This document shows, piece by piece, positions 1 to 11,990 of a DNA stretch of 64,000 nt. The stretch's first letter is position 1. Each line of letters opens with the position of its first letter. A program made the position numbers and the translations under genes. The notes beneath the pieces are model-generated. The model did not search any database. It saw nothing but the letters and a program-made list of their open reading frames with translations, and had not been told where the DNA came from. Source of the DNA: Arsenophonus sp052174135. GTDB lineage: Bacteria > Pseudomonadota > Gammaproteobacteria > Enterobacterales > Enterobacteriaceae. The stretch spans positions 186,001 through 250,000 of the forward strand of contig JBQMRZ010000027.1 in NCBI GenBank assembly GCA_052174135.1, written 5' to 3'.

Positions 1-2811
1 GAGAATAATAAAAATCACTTAATTAATGAAAGTTATTTAAAATTAGTTAGTAATATCTTATTAATTCAAGATAAGTTTTTTAAAAAAAAAGTTCAATAAA
101 ATTCATTCTTTTGTTTTAAAATACCTTAAATCTTTTAAATAAAAAATTTTTTATATAAATATAAAAAATTATACTTAAAGAATTTTTCTTAAAGCTTTAT
201 TTACTTCATCACTTTCTATTTAAATCTAATATTTTATATTTTATAAAAAGTATATTCAAGTAAATGTTACACTAGAATAATTAATCAATAACAAATTTCT
301 TTTAATAAAAGAAATACTTATTATTTTGAAGTAAAAAATTATTTATATTAAAATGAACTATATTATTTTATTTAACATCAAAATAATATTTGAAATATAA
401 TTCACTTAATAGTACTAGTGTTACTAACTTTAGTTTTAAATACTTTAATAATGATAAAATATTAAAAATAAACTGTTCTAGTTAGCATGAAAATTAACAA
501 TAACTTAAAAAATAAATGCAAATCATTAAAAAAACAACTGTTAACTTACTAGTCAAATATTTAAAACTCGCTTTCATAAGTTAAAATAAAAATAAAAATA
601 AAAAATATACTAAAAAATAAGAATTATTAATTTAATTGAAGTTAATTAATTTTAATTTATTAAAATAATTACTTTTAGTTAAGAATATTTCTTATCTAAT
701 TTATCAACTTTAATTGCAGAATTTATATAAGAGCTTTTATCGCAATCTAAATAAAAAATCATTAATAATTAATAAATATTCTAAATTTATATTATTTAAT
801 TCAATGTTATTGAAGTTGATTTTTGTTTTTTTATTTAAATACTCTTTTAATATCAAGTTATATTTTTTATAGCTATTATATTGACGGTTTAAAAAAAACT
901 ATTATGTATCTTTTTTTTAAGATTTTATAAAAATAAATTTATTCATTATCCATAAACATATACTCATTAATATCAATATAAAAATTTACTCTGTTATCAA
1001 CTAAATTGATTACCTCTATACTATAAATTTCTTTTGAATATTTTTCATCATTTTTTAAATTTAATTTTAATAATTCTAATCCATTAATTTAATTTCAAAA
1101 AAAACTTTTTATTTTTTTTTAAATTTAAATATTAATATATTTTAGAATAAAAATAACTTAACTATAATAATTAAAGTTATATATTTATTTTATTTAATGA
1201 ATTTTTAATTATATAAATACTTATTATTAAATAATTATAATTCTTAATTTTATTATAAAAATTATCTAAAGTTAAAATATTAAATAATATGTTTAATGAA
1301 AATTTTTTCATATAGCTATAATTGATCTGACACAAGAGGTTAAATTTAATTTTATAGAAAAAGTTCTACTTGTAATAAATAAAATATTAAATATTAATAA
1401 TATATGATTAATGATGTTTATCATACTAATGATATATTAGATAAATGAATAAATTAAAGTTATCTCTATAATAAATAATTTTATGGAATTTTTTATGATT
1501 AACTTTATGTAAAACATAATAATATAATTATTATTAAAATCACTAAAATTAATAAAATAAAATTAATGAGATAAATATAAAATTATTAAGATAATTTAAA
1601 AATAAAATAATAGAAAAATGAAAATTTATTAACTCAGACTTTAAGCTCTTTAATTTATTATTTATTAAATTCAATAAATAATAAATTAAATTAAATATTT
1701 TAAATAAAATTCTTAAAAATAAACTCATAATTATAATATTAAATAAATTTAATATTATTTAACAATATTATTATTAATACTATGATTAATTTATTTAAAA
1801 GAAATAATATACGATATTTTATCATGAAAAAATATAAAATGCATAAATATAAATAATTAAAATGATATATGTATCATAGAATAAATTAAAATAACTACTT
1901 ATAATCTTTATAATAATATTTTATCAACTTAAATATATTGCTGTGGTAACTAAAAGAAATAAAAATAAGATAGAATAATAAATACATAATATAAATATCC
2001 TATACAAAGGTATCTTATCTTTAAATAAGATAAGATTTAAAATATCATTAAACACACATTTGCTCATAGAAAATAATAAAGGTAATACTTATTTATAAGC
2101 TAAAATAGGCACATAAATTAAATAAAATCAATATATTTAATTTGAATGGTATTTAATAAATTTAAACATAAAACAATATAAATATATTTACCATAATAAA
2201 TATATAAAAAATTTGTATCAATAAAAAATTATTTTTTAAAAAAATAATTAAATTAGAAAATATTTTATATGTTTATAAAATATTTAAAACTAATAAAATA
2301 ATTAAACTTATCAATAAACTAGTCATTAAGGTCGTTAATAAAAATAAAAAATAAAAAATAAAAAACACATTTATAATTATATATTTATTACTAAAATTAC
2401 GTTATTTATTATTAAATAATACTGTTTAAAAATTTAACTACTATTGTAATTATTATTACTTTTGAAATAGTATTTTTATACTAACTTAATGGTGCATCAT
2501 ATGGAATTTTAAAATAAATTAATATTTTTATATACAATAAATAAACCTAATAATATAAAATAACAATTATCTACAATTATTAATTTTAATAAATTAATAA
2601 ATAAATTTTATTAATTTTATTTTATTAAATTTTAATAAAAAATAGTTAATTTGACCCTATAATTAAAAAGATAAAATGTAATGTTAATTTATTTTTATAA
2701 AAAATAATAATAATACTTTTATAATATAAAATTATTACTAATGAAACAAATAAAACTAGATAAATTTTAATTTGTTATACAGGATGTATATAGCTCTTTC
2801 ATAAAGATTAA
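1..2811. other. AT-rich non-coding tract left of nfo
   Basis: No reading frame of useful length or recognisable protein fragment was found on either strand. The sequence is almost entirely A/T with scattered stops in all frames. It looks like fully eroded former coding DNA rather than a regulatory region; no tRNA or rRNA-like segment was seen. Confidence 0.6.
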
Positions 2812-3651
2812 TTATTCTTGAGATTTTAGCCATGCGATTTCTTTGTGCCATATTTCAGGATTTATAGTTTCTATGATTAAAGGAATGTTATTAAAGCGTT
2901 TATCTTTCATAATATAACTAAAAGCCACATAACCAATATTACCTTGATTTAAGCTTTGATGGCGATCAAGATGACTCAGAAATTGACTTTTTGCATCATT
3001 TAGATGCATTGCTTTTAGATATTGAAAACCAATAATTTTATTGAATTGAATGAAAGTATTATCACAAGCTTTTTTTGTTCGTAAGTCATAACCAGCAGCA
3101 AAAGCATGACAGGTATCAAAACAAATACCAATTCGTTCTTTATCTTCAACAGCCTCAATTATTGTTGCTAAATGTTCAAATTTAAACCCTAAATTAGAAC
3201 CTTGACCAGCAGTATTCTCAATTACAGCAATAACATTTTTACTTTTTGATAAAGTAATATTAATTGATTCAGCAATACGAGAAAGACACAAATCAACAGT
3301 AATTTTATTTAAATGACTACCGGGATGAAAATTAAGTAAAATAATGCCTAGTTGTTCACAACGCTGCGTTTCATCAAGAAACGCAGCGCGTGATTTTTTA
3401 AGTAATTCACTTTCAGGATGACCTAAATTAATAAGATAACTACTATGTGGTAAAATTTGATATTTATTAAAATTATATTTTTCACAATTTAATTTAAATT
3501 CTTTAATTATTTCTAATTTTAATGGCGGAGTTTGCCATTGTCGATGTTTTCTTATAAAAATAGCAAAAGCAGTAGCGTTAATTTTATAAGCTCGTCGTAC
3601 TGCTTGATCAATTCCACCTGCTATGCTAACATGAGCTCCAATAAATTTCAT
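2812..3651 (-). CDS. nfo: Endonuclease IV (AP endonuclease)
   Basis: Nfo cleaves the backbone 5' of abasic sites and removes blocked 3' ends in base excision repair. The 279-residue product aligns end to end with E. coli Nfo (285 aa), missing only the last few residues. All nine metal ligands of the family's tri-zinc TIM barrel are visible at the E. coli positions: H69, H109, E145, D179, H182, H216, D229, H231 and E261, within motifs such as LLNFHPGSH, ENTAGQGSN, DTCHAFAAGYDL and HLNDAK. The ATG matches the family start (MKFIGAHVS against MKYIGAHVS). The gene stands alone between long non-coding tracts and should be functional. Residues 88-95 are encoded by an unusually GC-rich hairpin, listed separately. 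Confidence 0.97.
   Translation of the reverse strand: MKFIGAHVSIAGGIDQAVRRAYKINATAFAIFIRKHRQWQTPPLKLEIIKEFKLNCEKYNFNKYQILPHSSYLINLGHPESELLKKSRAAFLDETQRCEQLGIILLNFHPGSHLNKITVDLCLSRIAESINITLSKSKNVIAVIENTAGQGSNLGFKFEHLATIIEAVEDKERIGICFDTCHAFAAGYDLRTKKACDNTFIQFNKIIGFQYLKAMHLNDAKSQFLSHLDRHQSLNQGNIGYVAFSYIMKDKRFNNIPLIIETINPEIWHKEIAWLKSQE
3362..3388 (+). other. GC-rich hairpin inside nfo, terminator-like on the plus strand
   Basis: A perfect 10-bp stem (3362-3371 CGCTGCGTTT with 3379-3388) encloses a 7-nt loop. On the plus strand, antisense to nfo, it is followed by GATTTTTTAAG, the shape of an intrinsic terminator. It encodes part of the RAAFLDETQRC segment using GC-ending codons that are rare in this window. 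It may be chance or a stop for antisense transcription. Confidence 0.4.
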
Positions 3652-6600
3652 TTTTTTCTAATTTTAATTTAAAAATATTTTTAAATTAAATATAAAATAC
3701 ATAAAGTTAAGTTACTTATGAATCATATATCAATAGTTTCTATTTAATAGAAAACGATATTTAAAAAAAATAAAGTTTTATTAAATATTTTCAAAAATTA
3801 ATTATACCTATAAATTTATATGTAATTTACTGATAGTTAACTAAGTAAAAGCTATCTATAGATATAACAATTTCTTTAAGTTTTTATCTGTAAAATTTAA
3901 TTAAAATATATAATTAATTTAATATATACTTAATTTAAATAAAAATTTTATTATACAAAAAATATAATTATATACAATAGAATAAAATTAACGTTAATAA
4001 TAAATTGAATTAAATTTTATTATACAAAAAATTTAATAATTTATTAGTACAATAATAATAAAATTTTATAAACAAAAAAACAAAATAGAAAATTTTTTTT
4101 CAATAAAGCATTGCATATGATTCCTAAAATAAAGCTAATTTTATTAGCATCAATGATTATTGTTAAAATAATAATGCAGATCATTTCATTCATCCAATTA
4201 TTGTTTTATAATTAATTTTGTTATTAATAACAAATACTTGAGTAATTTTATTTAAAATATATTAAATAAGGTATCAAATTTAACAGTATGAATTAAAAAC
4301 TAATAATTAATTTAATTTAAATAATAAAATCATAAATAGAAAAATAATTATGATATCTAAATAATGTTTAGATAATACATTTTATTAATAAAATCGCAGA
4401 TATTCTATAAATGTTATTAATAACTTTAATTAATACATTTATTTAACTCTCAGATTTTAAAAATATTTTTTATTAACAATAAAATTAAAATATAAAAGTT
4501 AATATTATTAAAATAATAATGATATAAATTCTATTTACTCTTTTAAGTTGTTAAAGCATTGAAAATTATATAAATAATTTTTATTGAATATAATTTATTA
4601 TTTACAAAAGAATTTTGAAATAAATGATTTTTTTATAAAAAAACTAAATAAGTTTTAATAAATCTAGAGTATTTAATTTAAGTTTTTTTTAAAACTATTT
4701 AATATTATAAAGATTAACGGTAATTATAACTATAAAACTTATTAATAACATGATATATATAAGTTAAAATTTAAAGTTTTTAAACTTTATTTATGTATCC
4801 ATTTTTAAGCATAGAGTTTTTATATAATATTTATTATTCTATAAATATAGAAATATTAAATTAATGAATACTTAGATTATTAATATATAATTTTTTAAAA
4901 TATTTATGATTATATAACTCAAATAATATTTTTTATTATTATACTTTATTATAAATAGATATGATTTCTTTTTAGCAAATTTAAAATCCTAGCTTAAAAT
5001 AAAATTACTTAAAATTTAATTAATAACTAATTATTATTTCGATGGATATTAATGTTTTATATCTAAAATATTAATATTTTTCAACAATCGATAAAATTTA
5101 AATAATTTTAAAAAAATAATAATGAACTTACTGGTAAATAGAACGATTATTAATTTATAGGTTTTTGTAAAAATTGTTATATTATTAACACAATAATCCT
5201 ATTATTCATTTATAAACTTAATAAAATATCAAGAAATTAATTAAATTAACACTAGAATTTAAAATTAACTTAGAATTAATTATGGATATTTATTGATTTA
5301 TAATATAAAAATACCTTCCTTATATCATCTTACGATAATTTTAAAAAAAAAATTAAAGAATTATTTATTACATGTATTAAATACTCATAAGTATAAAACT
5401 TTTATTTATATTGTAGTAATTTGCTATAATATATTTATTACTATTACTTAAATATTTTTAATAATATTTCAAACTAAAAATTAGATCTTGAATAATATTA
5501 TAATAATTTTTAATTAATTAGAAAATATCTTATTATTAATAATAAACACTTTTTTTACAGTAAGGTTTCTACCTATTAAATTCTTTATCGTTAAAATATT
5601 AGTAAATAAAACTTATTTTATGAATATAATCAAAATATATATTAAGATGCTATCTTAAACTGTATTAAAAACAAAAGCATATTATTTAAAGATAATAATT
5701 ATTGGCGATTATTTTATTAATACTTTGTTATTTATTGTTTTTAATACAATGATATATTTTAAATAAAACTAGGTAATATTTTATTATCTTATATTATCTA
5801 TTTGTTTTAACAATTTATTTTGATAGCAAATTTAACTGGAATTTACATTTCATTTACCTGTTTTCTACTTATTTTCTACTTATTATTTCGATATATTAAT
5901 GAAGGCTTTAGTTTTTCTTGAACAAATCATTTATATGATTAAATAATAATTATAACTACTTAACTTATTTGAAAATTCAATTAGTTATTAGGTATTGATT
6001 TTTAAAGATTAATAACTAGGTTTTTGTTATAATTTTAACGTGTTTATACTCTTAATTATATTTTTGATTAAAAATTTAATTAAATAAAGGATTTGTTTTC
6101 TTTAATTAAAATAAACTTCTACCTTAGAAGTTTTAATTTAATTATAAAATTTAGGATATTTTCGTAATATCTTTACAGACTAAATAAGACACTAATTTTA
6201 TATGTATTAATAGAATTATTTAATCATCAAAGATTAAATTTATCTACCGAATATTTTAGTTAAAATAATTATTTAATTTTTTTCGTCCAGCACTATCTCA
6301 AAAAAAATAATTAATAAATTAATAAATTAATAGTTAAATTATTTTAATTAAAATAATGATATTAAATCAAGTTTTGAATTACAAATAAAATAAAAAGTAA
6401 TATAAATTATATTTAAGTTTAAATTAATAATTTATTTAATAAATTATTAAATATTTAAAAAAAAAATAAAAGATAATTCTTTTTTTTTTAAAAAATATTA
6501 TTTATTATAATTATATATATTTTTATTTTTTATTAGTTTTTATAAAGAAATAATAATTAAATATTTTTATAATAGAATTTTTTTTAAATAAAAAACTAAA

Positions 6601-8623
6601 AATAATTTAGATCTATTTGAATCATACGATTAATCAAAAATAATTAAAAAATAAAACTTAGCATGTTGCTAGATATATATTAAAAATCTATTTAATATTT
6701 ACTTGATAAATGAATGAAAACTATATATATAAATATAAAAGATATTTTTTATAAAATATATTTTAATTTTAATTAAAAAGAATTTATTAAATATATTTGA
6801 TACTTAACTAAATAATAATAACTTTAACATAAAATAAAGCTAATTGCTTATCAATTAATTTAATTGAATTGATTTAAATTTCAGTTGAGATGATGATATT
6901 TTTACTCTTTAATTTATAATTCACTAATCAAATTAATCAAAATTATTATTCGAAAATAGATAAACTTAATATGATATTTTATAATAAATATAATTATAAC
7001 TTAGTATAATATTTGCTAATAATAAATAGGTATTTTTTAAAAGAAAATAATTGACATATTTTGATTGTAAAAAATATTTATTATTTTCATCGTGATAAGA
7101 AAAATTTTCTTGTTGTTAAGTAATGATTATGTTTCAAAAAAAACATTTAATTATCTTCAACGATAAATAATAGAATTTTTTTCTATATTAAACATGTTGA
7201 ATAATAACATAACTCAATTATTCATAAAATCTATAATAACATTAAATAATCATATGAAGATAATAAAATACCATTACCAAATAATAACTATATATCAATC
7301 TATAACATAAATTATTAATAAAGTTTGATTAATGTATTTATTTAGCATATTTAAGTAAATAACTAAAATAGAGAAATAAAATATAATAATTTTTTACTTT
7401 AAAATATATAATATTTAACTTAAAATATTATCAAATCAACACTGACAATTAGCGTAATTATAAAGAATTTATATGATTAAATTAACTAATTATTAATTAT
7501 AATAAATTTTAATAAATTAATATTATAAATTTTAGTATTATTTATAGAAAATAAAATTATTATCAATAATAATTTTAATATAAAATCTATATATTCAAAT
7601 AAATAAAGATAAAAATCTTATTTTTCATTTAAATCTAGATTTATATTTATATAATACTATATATTAATAATTAATTAATATTTAAAGTAGAATATTATTG
7701 GATGTTATTATAACTTAATTTATGCTAAATTTCAATTTATTAAGAATAAAAAATAACCAGTTAAAAATCATTAAAAATTGTTTTTAGTGATCTTAACTTA
7801 AAATTTTATAAAATATTAATCAAAAAAAATTAATATCAGATGTAATCATTAGAATAATATAAAAAATAGTATAATTATTTAATGCAGATTTAAAGAATAA
7901 AATTATTAAATATTTTCTTTATATCTACACAGAATTACATTTTGATAATATTATTATATAGTTAATAGTAAGCATAATTTTATTAGTTATTTGCTATAGT
8001 ATATGGATTATATTAATAAAGTAAATTTATAGAATATTAAGATTAAATTTAATTTATAAATTGTGTGTATTTTAAAAATTATAAAAATTTTTTATATTTA
8101 ATCCTTAAATAACAAAATTATAATTTTAAAAATTAATTCTTTATTAAGTTTATATAAAAACATATGATTTATATCATTAATTTAGAATGAAATACAAGGT
8201 ATTAATTAGAAGCTCAAATAAGATTGTTGCTTATAATAGAACAAACAAATATTATTATTATTTACCAATGACAAATAAATTATCTTTTTTATATTTTATT
8301 TATTTTTTAATAAATTGTTATGTAAGCAATAAATTTTATTAATAAATTTTATTATATTTTAAAAAAATATTTAGTAAAAAATAATTATTATCTCTTGTTA
8401 ATCAAATGGCGCTATATATCTAAAAATGGAGTTAAATTATAAAATTTAAAATCATTTTATTAAAAATTAAAAAAATATTGCTATATTATATAATGAAATG
8501 CAAAATGATCCATTAGAAATAACTAATGCTTATTTATAGGTATCAGTTATTTTTTATTTATAAATTAATTTTTTAATTTTATATAATACTGGAAACCTCT
8601 CCAAAATTGACAATAATTATTAA

Positions 8624-8650
8624 AACCTATGTAGTTATACTACATAGGTT
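8624..8650. promoter_or_regulatory. Hairpin about 220 bp upstream of plaP
   Basis: Perfect 11-bp inverted repeat (AACCTATGTAG / CTACATAGGTT) with a 5-nt loop. Read on the minus strand it is followed by a T-rich stretch, so it could be the terminator of a vanished minus-strand gene. It could also be the first element of the plaP leader. A TTGACA box at 8607-8612 lies just upstream, but no well-spaced -10 box is obvious. Confidence 0.45.
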
Positions 8651-8704
8651 CTATTACCGTAATGAGAAATATTATTATCGTAAAATTATTTATTCTTACA
8701 TCCG

Positions 8705-8733
8705 TTACCATCTATATTTTTGATAGATGGTAA
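8705..8733. promoter_or_regulatory. Second hairpin in the plaP upstream region
   Basis: Perfect 11-bp inverted repeat (TTACCATCTAT / ATAGATGGTAA) with a 7-nt loop, ending about 130 bp before the plaP start. It has above-background G/C for this spacer. No T-run follows on the plus strand, so it is more likely a leader structure or relic than a terminator. No known riboswitch class was recognised. Confidence 0.4.
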
Positions 8734-8865
8734 ATAATTATAAAGTGTTATGATTTGAAAATATTTTATACTTTTTCAGTCTATAGACAAAAGCAAAGTT
8801 TTTTTATAACTATCAATTAAATCGGAATACAAAAACAAAATCTGAAGTTGTAGGAAGTTTTATTT

Positions 8866-10245
8866 ATGTCGTATAATATACAATTATTTATAAGTAAAGA
8901 ACCAACCGAGATAAATGACAAAACCCAACTAGTTAAGACGTTAACTTTAATTCAAGTTCTTATGATGGGATTAGCATATTTGCAACCAATGACAGTTTTT
9001 GATACCTTTGGTATAGTGTCATTAAAAACTGATGGACATGTTCCATCTTCTTATATTATTGCTTTAATTGCTATTCTTTTTACTGCATTAAGTTATGGTA
9101 AATTAGTGAAGCGATTCCCTTCTGCAGGATTGGCTTATACGTATACACAAAAATCTATAAGTCCACATATAGGTTTCATGGTTGGATGGTCATCTTTGCT
9201 TGATTATTTATTTATGCCAATGATTAATATTTTATTAGCGAAAATTTATTTAGAAACCATTTTTCCAGGTATTGCACCCTGGATTTTTGTTGTGATATTA
9301 GTATCATTAATGACTATTTTTAATCTACGTAGTATCAATTTAGTTGCTAATTTAAATGGTATTATTGTTATCATCCAAATTGCTTTTATATTAGTTTTTT
9401 TAGGAGTATTAATTCATGAATTATCTAAAGGAGAGGGTTCTGGTCAGATTTGGTCACAACGACCATTCACTTCTGAACAGGCTCATTTAATTCCCATGAT
9501 AACAGGAGCAACTATTTTATGTTTTTCGTTTCTTGGTTTTGATGGTATTAGTTCATTTTCAGAGGAAATACAAAATGCGAAAAAAGTGATGCCAAAAGCG
9601 ATTTTTTTAACAGCATTAATTGGTGGTTTAATTTTTATTGGTGTTTCTTATTTTTTACAAATGTATTTTCCTGATGTTTCGCATTTTAAAAAACCTAATG
9701 AGTCACAACCTGAAATCATGTTATATGTTGCTGGTGCACTTTTTCAATCTATTATTTTAGTGTTTTCATGTACAACTGTATTAGCATCAGGTATGGCTGC
9801 TCATGCTGGAGTTTCTCGTCTTATGTATGTTATGGGAAGAGATGGTGTTTTTCCTGAACGGTTTTTTGGTTATGTTCACCCAAGATGGCGAACTCCTGCT
9901 TTTAATGTCATTTTAGTTGGCATATTAGCATTAACAGCAATTTGGTTTAATATAAAAATTGCCACGGCATTAATCAATTTTGGTGCATTAATTGCTTTTA
10001 CTTTTGTTAATTTTTCAGTTATTTCGCAATTTTATTATAGAGAACGCCGTTGTTATACTTGGCGAGATAATTTTAATTACTTAATTTTACCTATTATAGG
10101 GGCGTTAACCGTATCAGTACTTTGGATTAATTTAGAAAAAACTTCCATGTTACTAGGGATGATATGGGCAACAATTGGTATTTTTTATATGGCAATTATT
10201 ACTCAGCATTTTAGTAAACCATTACCACAAATGAATGACGTTTAG
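8866..10245 (+). CDS. plaP: Putrescine importer, APC-family permease (PlaP/YeeF)
   Basis: Inner-membrane amino acid-polyamine-organocation permease; E. coli PlaP is a low-affinity, proton-driven putrescine importer. The 459-residue product aligns along its whole length with PlaP (452 aa). Shared blocks include MMGLAYLQPMTVFDTFG, ALSYGKLVKRFPSAG, GFMVGWSSLLDYLF, GATILCFSFLGFDGISSFSEE and ASGMAAHAGVSRLMYVMGRDG. Around twelve hydrophobic membrane segments are apparent. An AGGAAG ribosome-binding site at 8852-8857 sits 8 nt before the ATG. The gene converges on sbcB with 100 bp between stops. It is the only small-molecule importer in the window, suggesting the cell takes polyamine from the host; that role is inferred and substrate specificity is untested. 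Confidence 0.93.
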   Translation: MSYNIQLFISKEPTEINDKTQLVKTLTLIQVLMMGLAYLQPMTVFDTFGIVSLKTDGHVPSSYIIALIAILFTALSYGKLVKRFPSAGLAYTYTQKSISPHIGFMVGWSSLLDYLFMPMINILLAKIYLETIFPGIAPWIFVVILVSLMTIFNLRSINLVANLNGIIVIIQIAFILVFLGVLIHELSKGEGSGQIWSQRPFTSEQAHLIPMITGATILCFSFLGFDGISSFSEEIQNAKKVMPKAIFLTALIGGLIFIGVSYFLQMYFPDVSHFKKPNESQPEIMLYVAGALFQSIILVFSCTTVLASGMAAHAGVSRLMYVMGRDGVFPERFFGYVHPRWRTPAFNVILVGILALTAIWFNIKIATALINFGALIAFTFVNFSVISQFYYRERRCYTWRDNFNYLILPIIGALTVSVLWINLEKTSMLLGMIWATIGIFYMAIITQHFSKPLPQMNDV

Positions 10246-10345
10246 TGATTTTAAATATTAATCCTATTAATAATTTACTAGTAAAATTCGTAAATATTAG
10301 AGTTTTTCTATGTTAAACTAATATATTTTAATTATATGATACGAT

Positions 10346-11779
10346 TCAATCAAAATTGATAGAAATTTTATTTACATAATCTACTAGTAACTTTAGTTGC
10401 CTGCATTTTTCTTTATCTTTATAATTTTCGATAAATAATTGCTCAATAGTTTGTAGATATTTTGTTATTCGTTCTTTATTTATCATATTGCGACAATGAT
10501 TTAACCAAATAAGCCGTTCTTCTTTTGTCAATATTGTTGGATAATTCCTAGCTTTATAACGAAAAAATAATTGACTCATGCGTGGATCATGAAATTTAAG
10601 ATTTAATGTTGGTAAATTCTCCGGTAAAGTTTTACGAATAATACTCATTATTAAAGCGTCTTTATTAGTAAAGAGACAGGAATAAAGCTTAGTATCTACA
10701 TCAATTGTTTTAGAAAAATACTCTTCTTGTTTATTAAAGAGTCGAACAACTTTAGCTCGAATTTTACTGTGTTGTTGTAATATAGCTAAATTATTTAAGC
10801 AAACATTAAAATCAAATGCTATGTGTCGCTCGTTTATTAATTTTAATGTATTTATTGGCGCTAGAATTGGACATTTATTAATATATATTAGCTTAATAGG
10901 AATACTTAGTTCACCATCTAACTTAGATTTAAGTGTATATAAACGATCTTTTATTGCATCAATACTTAATGTTAACAAGGGACTAATATCTTCTGCTAAA
11001 TCACAAGCAATAATTATATTTTTATTTTTAGGGTGCCTTGCAAGTGGGGAAATTAAACTATTATTATAACGAGTTGCACCAAATGTATTTGAAACAAAAA
11101 CTAATGGTGTCATTGCATTAATATCAATTAATCTATTAACTTTATTTTTATTTCTTAACTGGAAAAAATAAGTAAACAATCTTGGTTGTGCTTGTTTAAT
11201 TAATTTAGCTATTTCAATGGTAGCAAAAACATCGGCTACTGCATCATGCACATTTACATGCTCAATATTATTTGCAATAGTTAAGTCTTTTAATTTAAAA
11301 CTTGGTAAGCCTTTATTATTAAGTGGCCAATTAATACCATCAGAGCGTAAAGCATAACAAGCATATAATATATTAAGTATATCCCAACGCGAATTACCTT
11401 GTTGCCAACTATAAGAATAAGGATCATAAAAATTACGATAAAAAATATGACGAGTTACTTCATCATCAAATTGAATATTATTATAACCAATAATACAACT
11501 ATTTTCTATACTAAAATTTCTATGAATACGCTTAGCAAATTCAGCTTCATTGATACCATGTGCTATTGCATATTGAGGGGTAATACCAGTAATCATAATT
11601 GCTTGTGGTTGAGGAAGATAATCATCTGCAGGAATACAATAAAAAAATTGTGGTTCTTCAATGATATTAAAATTTAAATCAGTTCTAATACAAGCAAATT
11701 GTGCTGGCCGATCAAGAGCAGGATCTTGACCAAATGTTTCATAGTCATAAAACAAAAATGAAGATTTATGTTTATTCAT
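10346..11779 (-). CDS. sbcB: Exodeoxyribonuclease I
   Basis: ExoI degrades single-stranded DNA 3' to 5' and acts in mismatch repair and recombination. The 477-residue product matches E. coli ExoI (475 aa) throughout. The DEDD exonuclease residues are present: D12 and E14 in FYDYETFG, the Asp of NSRWD near residue 105, and the His and Asp of NVHDAVADV near 178-183. The SH3-like and C-terminal helical domains follow (for example APINTLK, INKCPIL and YKARNYP). The shortened N-terminus (MNKHKSSFLFYD) lacks about three residues of the E. coli form. The gene lies alone, convergent with plaP, and a long perfect hairpin lies about 170 bp upstream. Confidence 0.96.
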   Translation of the reverse strand: MNKHKSSFLFYDYETFGQDPALDRPAQFACIRTDLNFNIIEEPQFFYCIPADDYLPQPQAIMITGITPQYAIAHGINEAEFAKRIHRNFSIENSCIIGYNNIQFDDEVTRHIFYRNFYDPYSYSWQQGNSRWDILNILYACYALRSDGINWPLNNKGLPSFKLKDLTIANNIEHVNVHDAVADVFATIEIAKLIKQAQPRLFTYFFQLRNKNKVNRLIDINAMTPLVFVSNTFGATRYNNSLISPLARHPKNKNIIIACDLAEDISPLLTLSIDAIKDRLYTLKSKLDGELSIPIKLIYINKCPILAPINTLKLINERHIAFDFNVCLNNLAILQQHSKIRAKVVRLFNKQEEYFSKTIDVDTKLYSCLFTNKDALIMSIIRKTLPENLPTLNLKFHDPRMSQLFFRYKARNYPTILTKEERLIWLNHCRNMINKERITKYLQTIEQLFIENYKDKEKCRQLKLLVDYVNKISINFD

Positions 11780-11945
11780 TAATATATTTTCTCAATTCTT
11801 AGATGACATAATGTTTGCTTTAATTAAATTAAATCTTTATAGTTTCATGAAGAATATTTTTTGTTGTTTTTAACAATCTTATTAGAAGGCTATTGATATA
11901 TTTTATTAAAGAAAATTTTTTTTTTAAATTATCAAAAAAATAATG

Positions 11946-11990
11946 CTCACTTAATAACAATTAAATTAAATTTAATTGTTATTAAGTGAG
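11946..11990. terminator. 20-bp perfect hairpin upstream of sbcB, possible bidirectional terminator
   Basis: Arms at 11946-11965 and 11971-11990 are perfect reverse complements around the loop TTAAA. The ends carry CTCAC/GTGAG. On the minus strand the stem is followed by CATTATTTTTTTGAT, and on the plus strand by TTATTATTTA, so either strand could terminate. It lies 5' of sbcB, so it would insulate sbcB from upstream transcription or mark the end of a lost gene. Confidence 0.55.

Larger units (their letters stand above)
3652..8865. other. AT-rich non-coding tract between nfo and plaP
   Basis: This 5.2-kb stretch has no supported gene. The longest suggestive fragment is a hydrophobic frame of about 35 codons near 5815-5930 with no identifiable start, too weak to call. 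The last 250 bp hold two clear hairpins and the plaP ribosome-binding site, listed separately. The rest appears to be decayed DNA. Confidence 0.6.

Noticed and set aside
5815..5930. Hydrophobic open frame of about 35 codons in the nfo-plaP gap
   Set aside because: No start codon with ribosome site, no recognisable family, and short A/T-rich frames of this kind are expected by chance.
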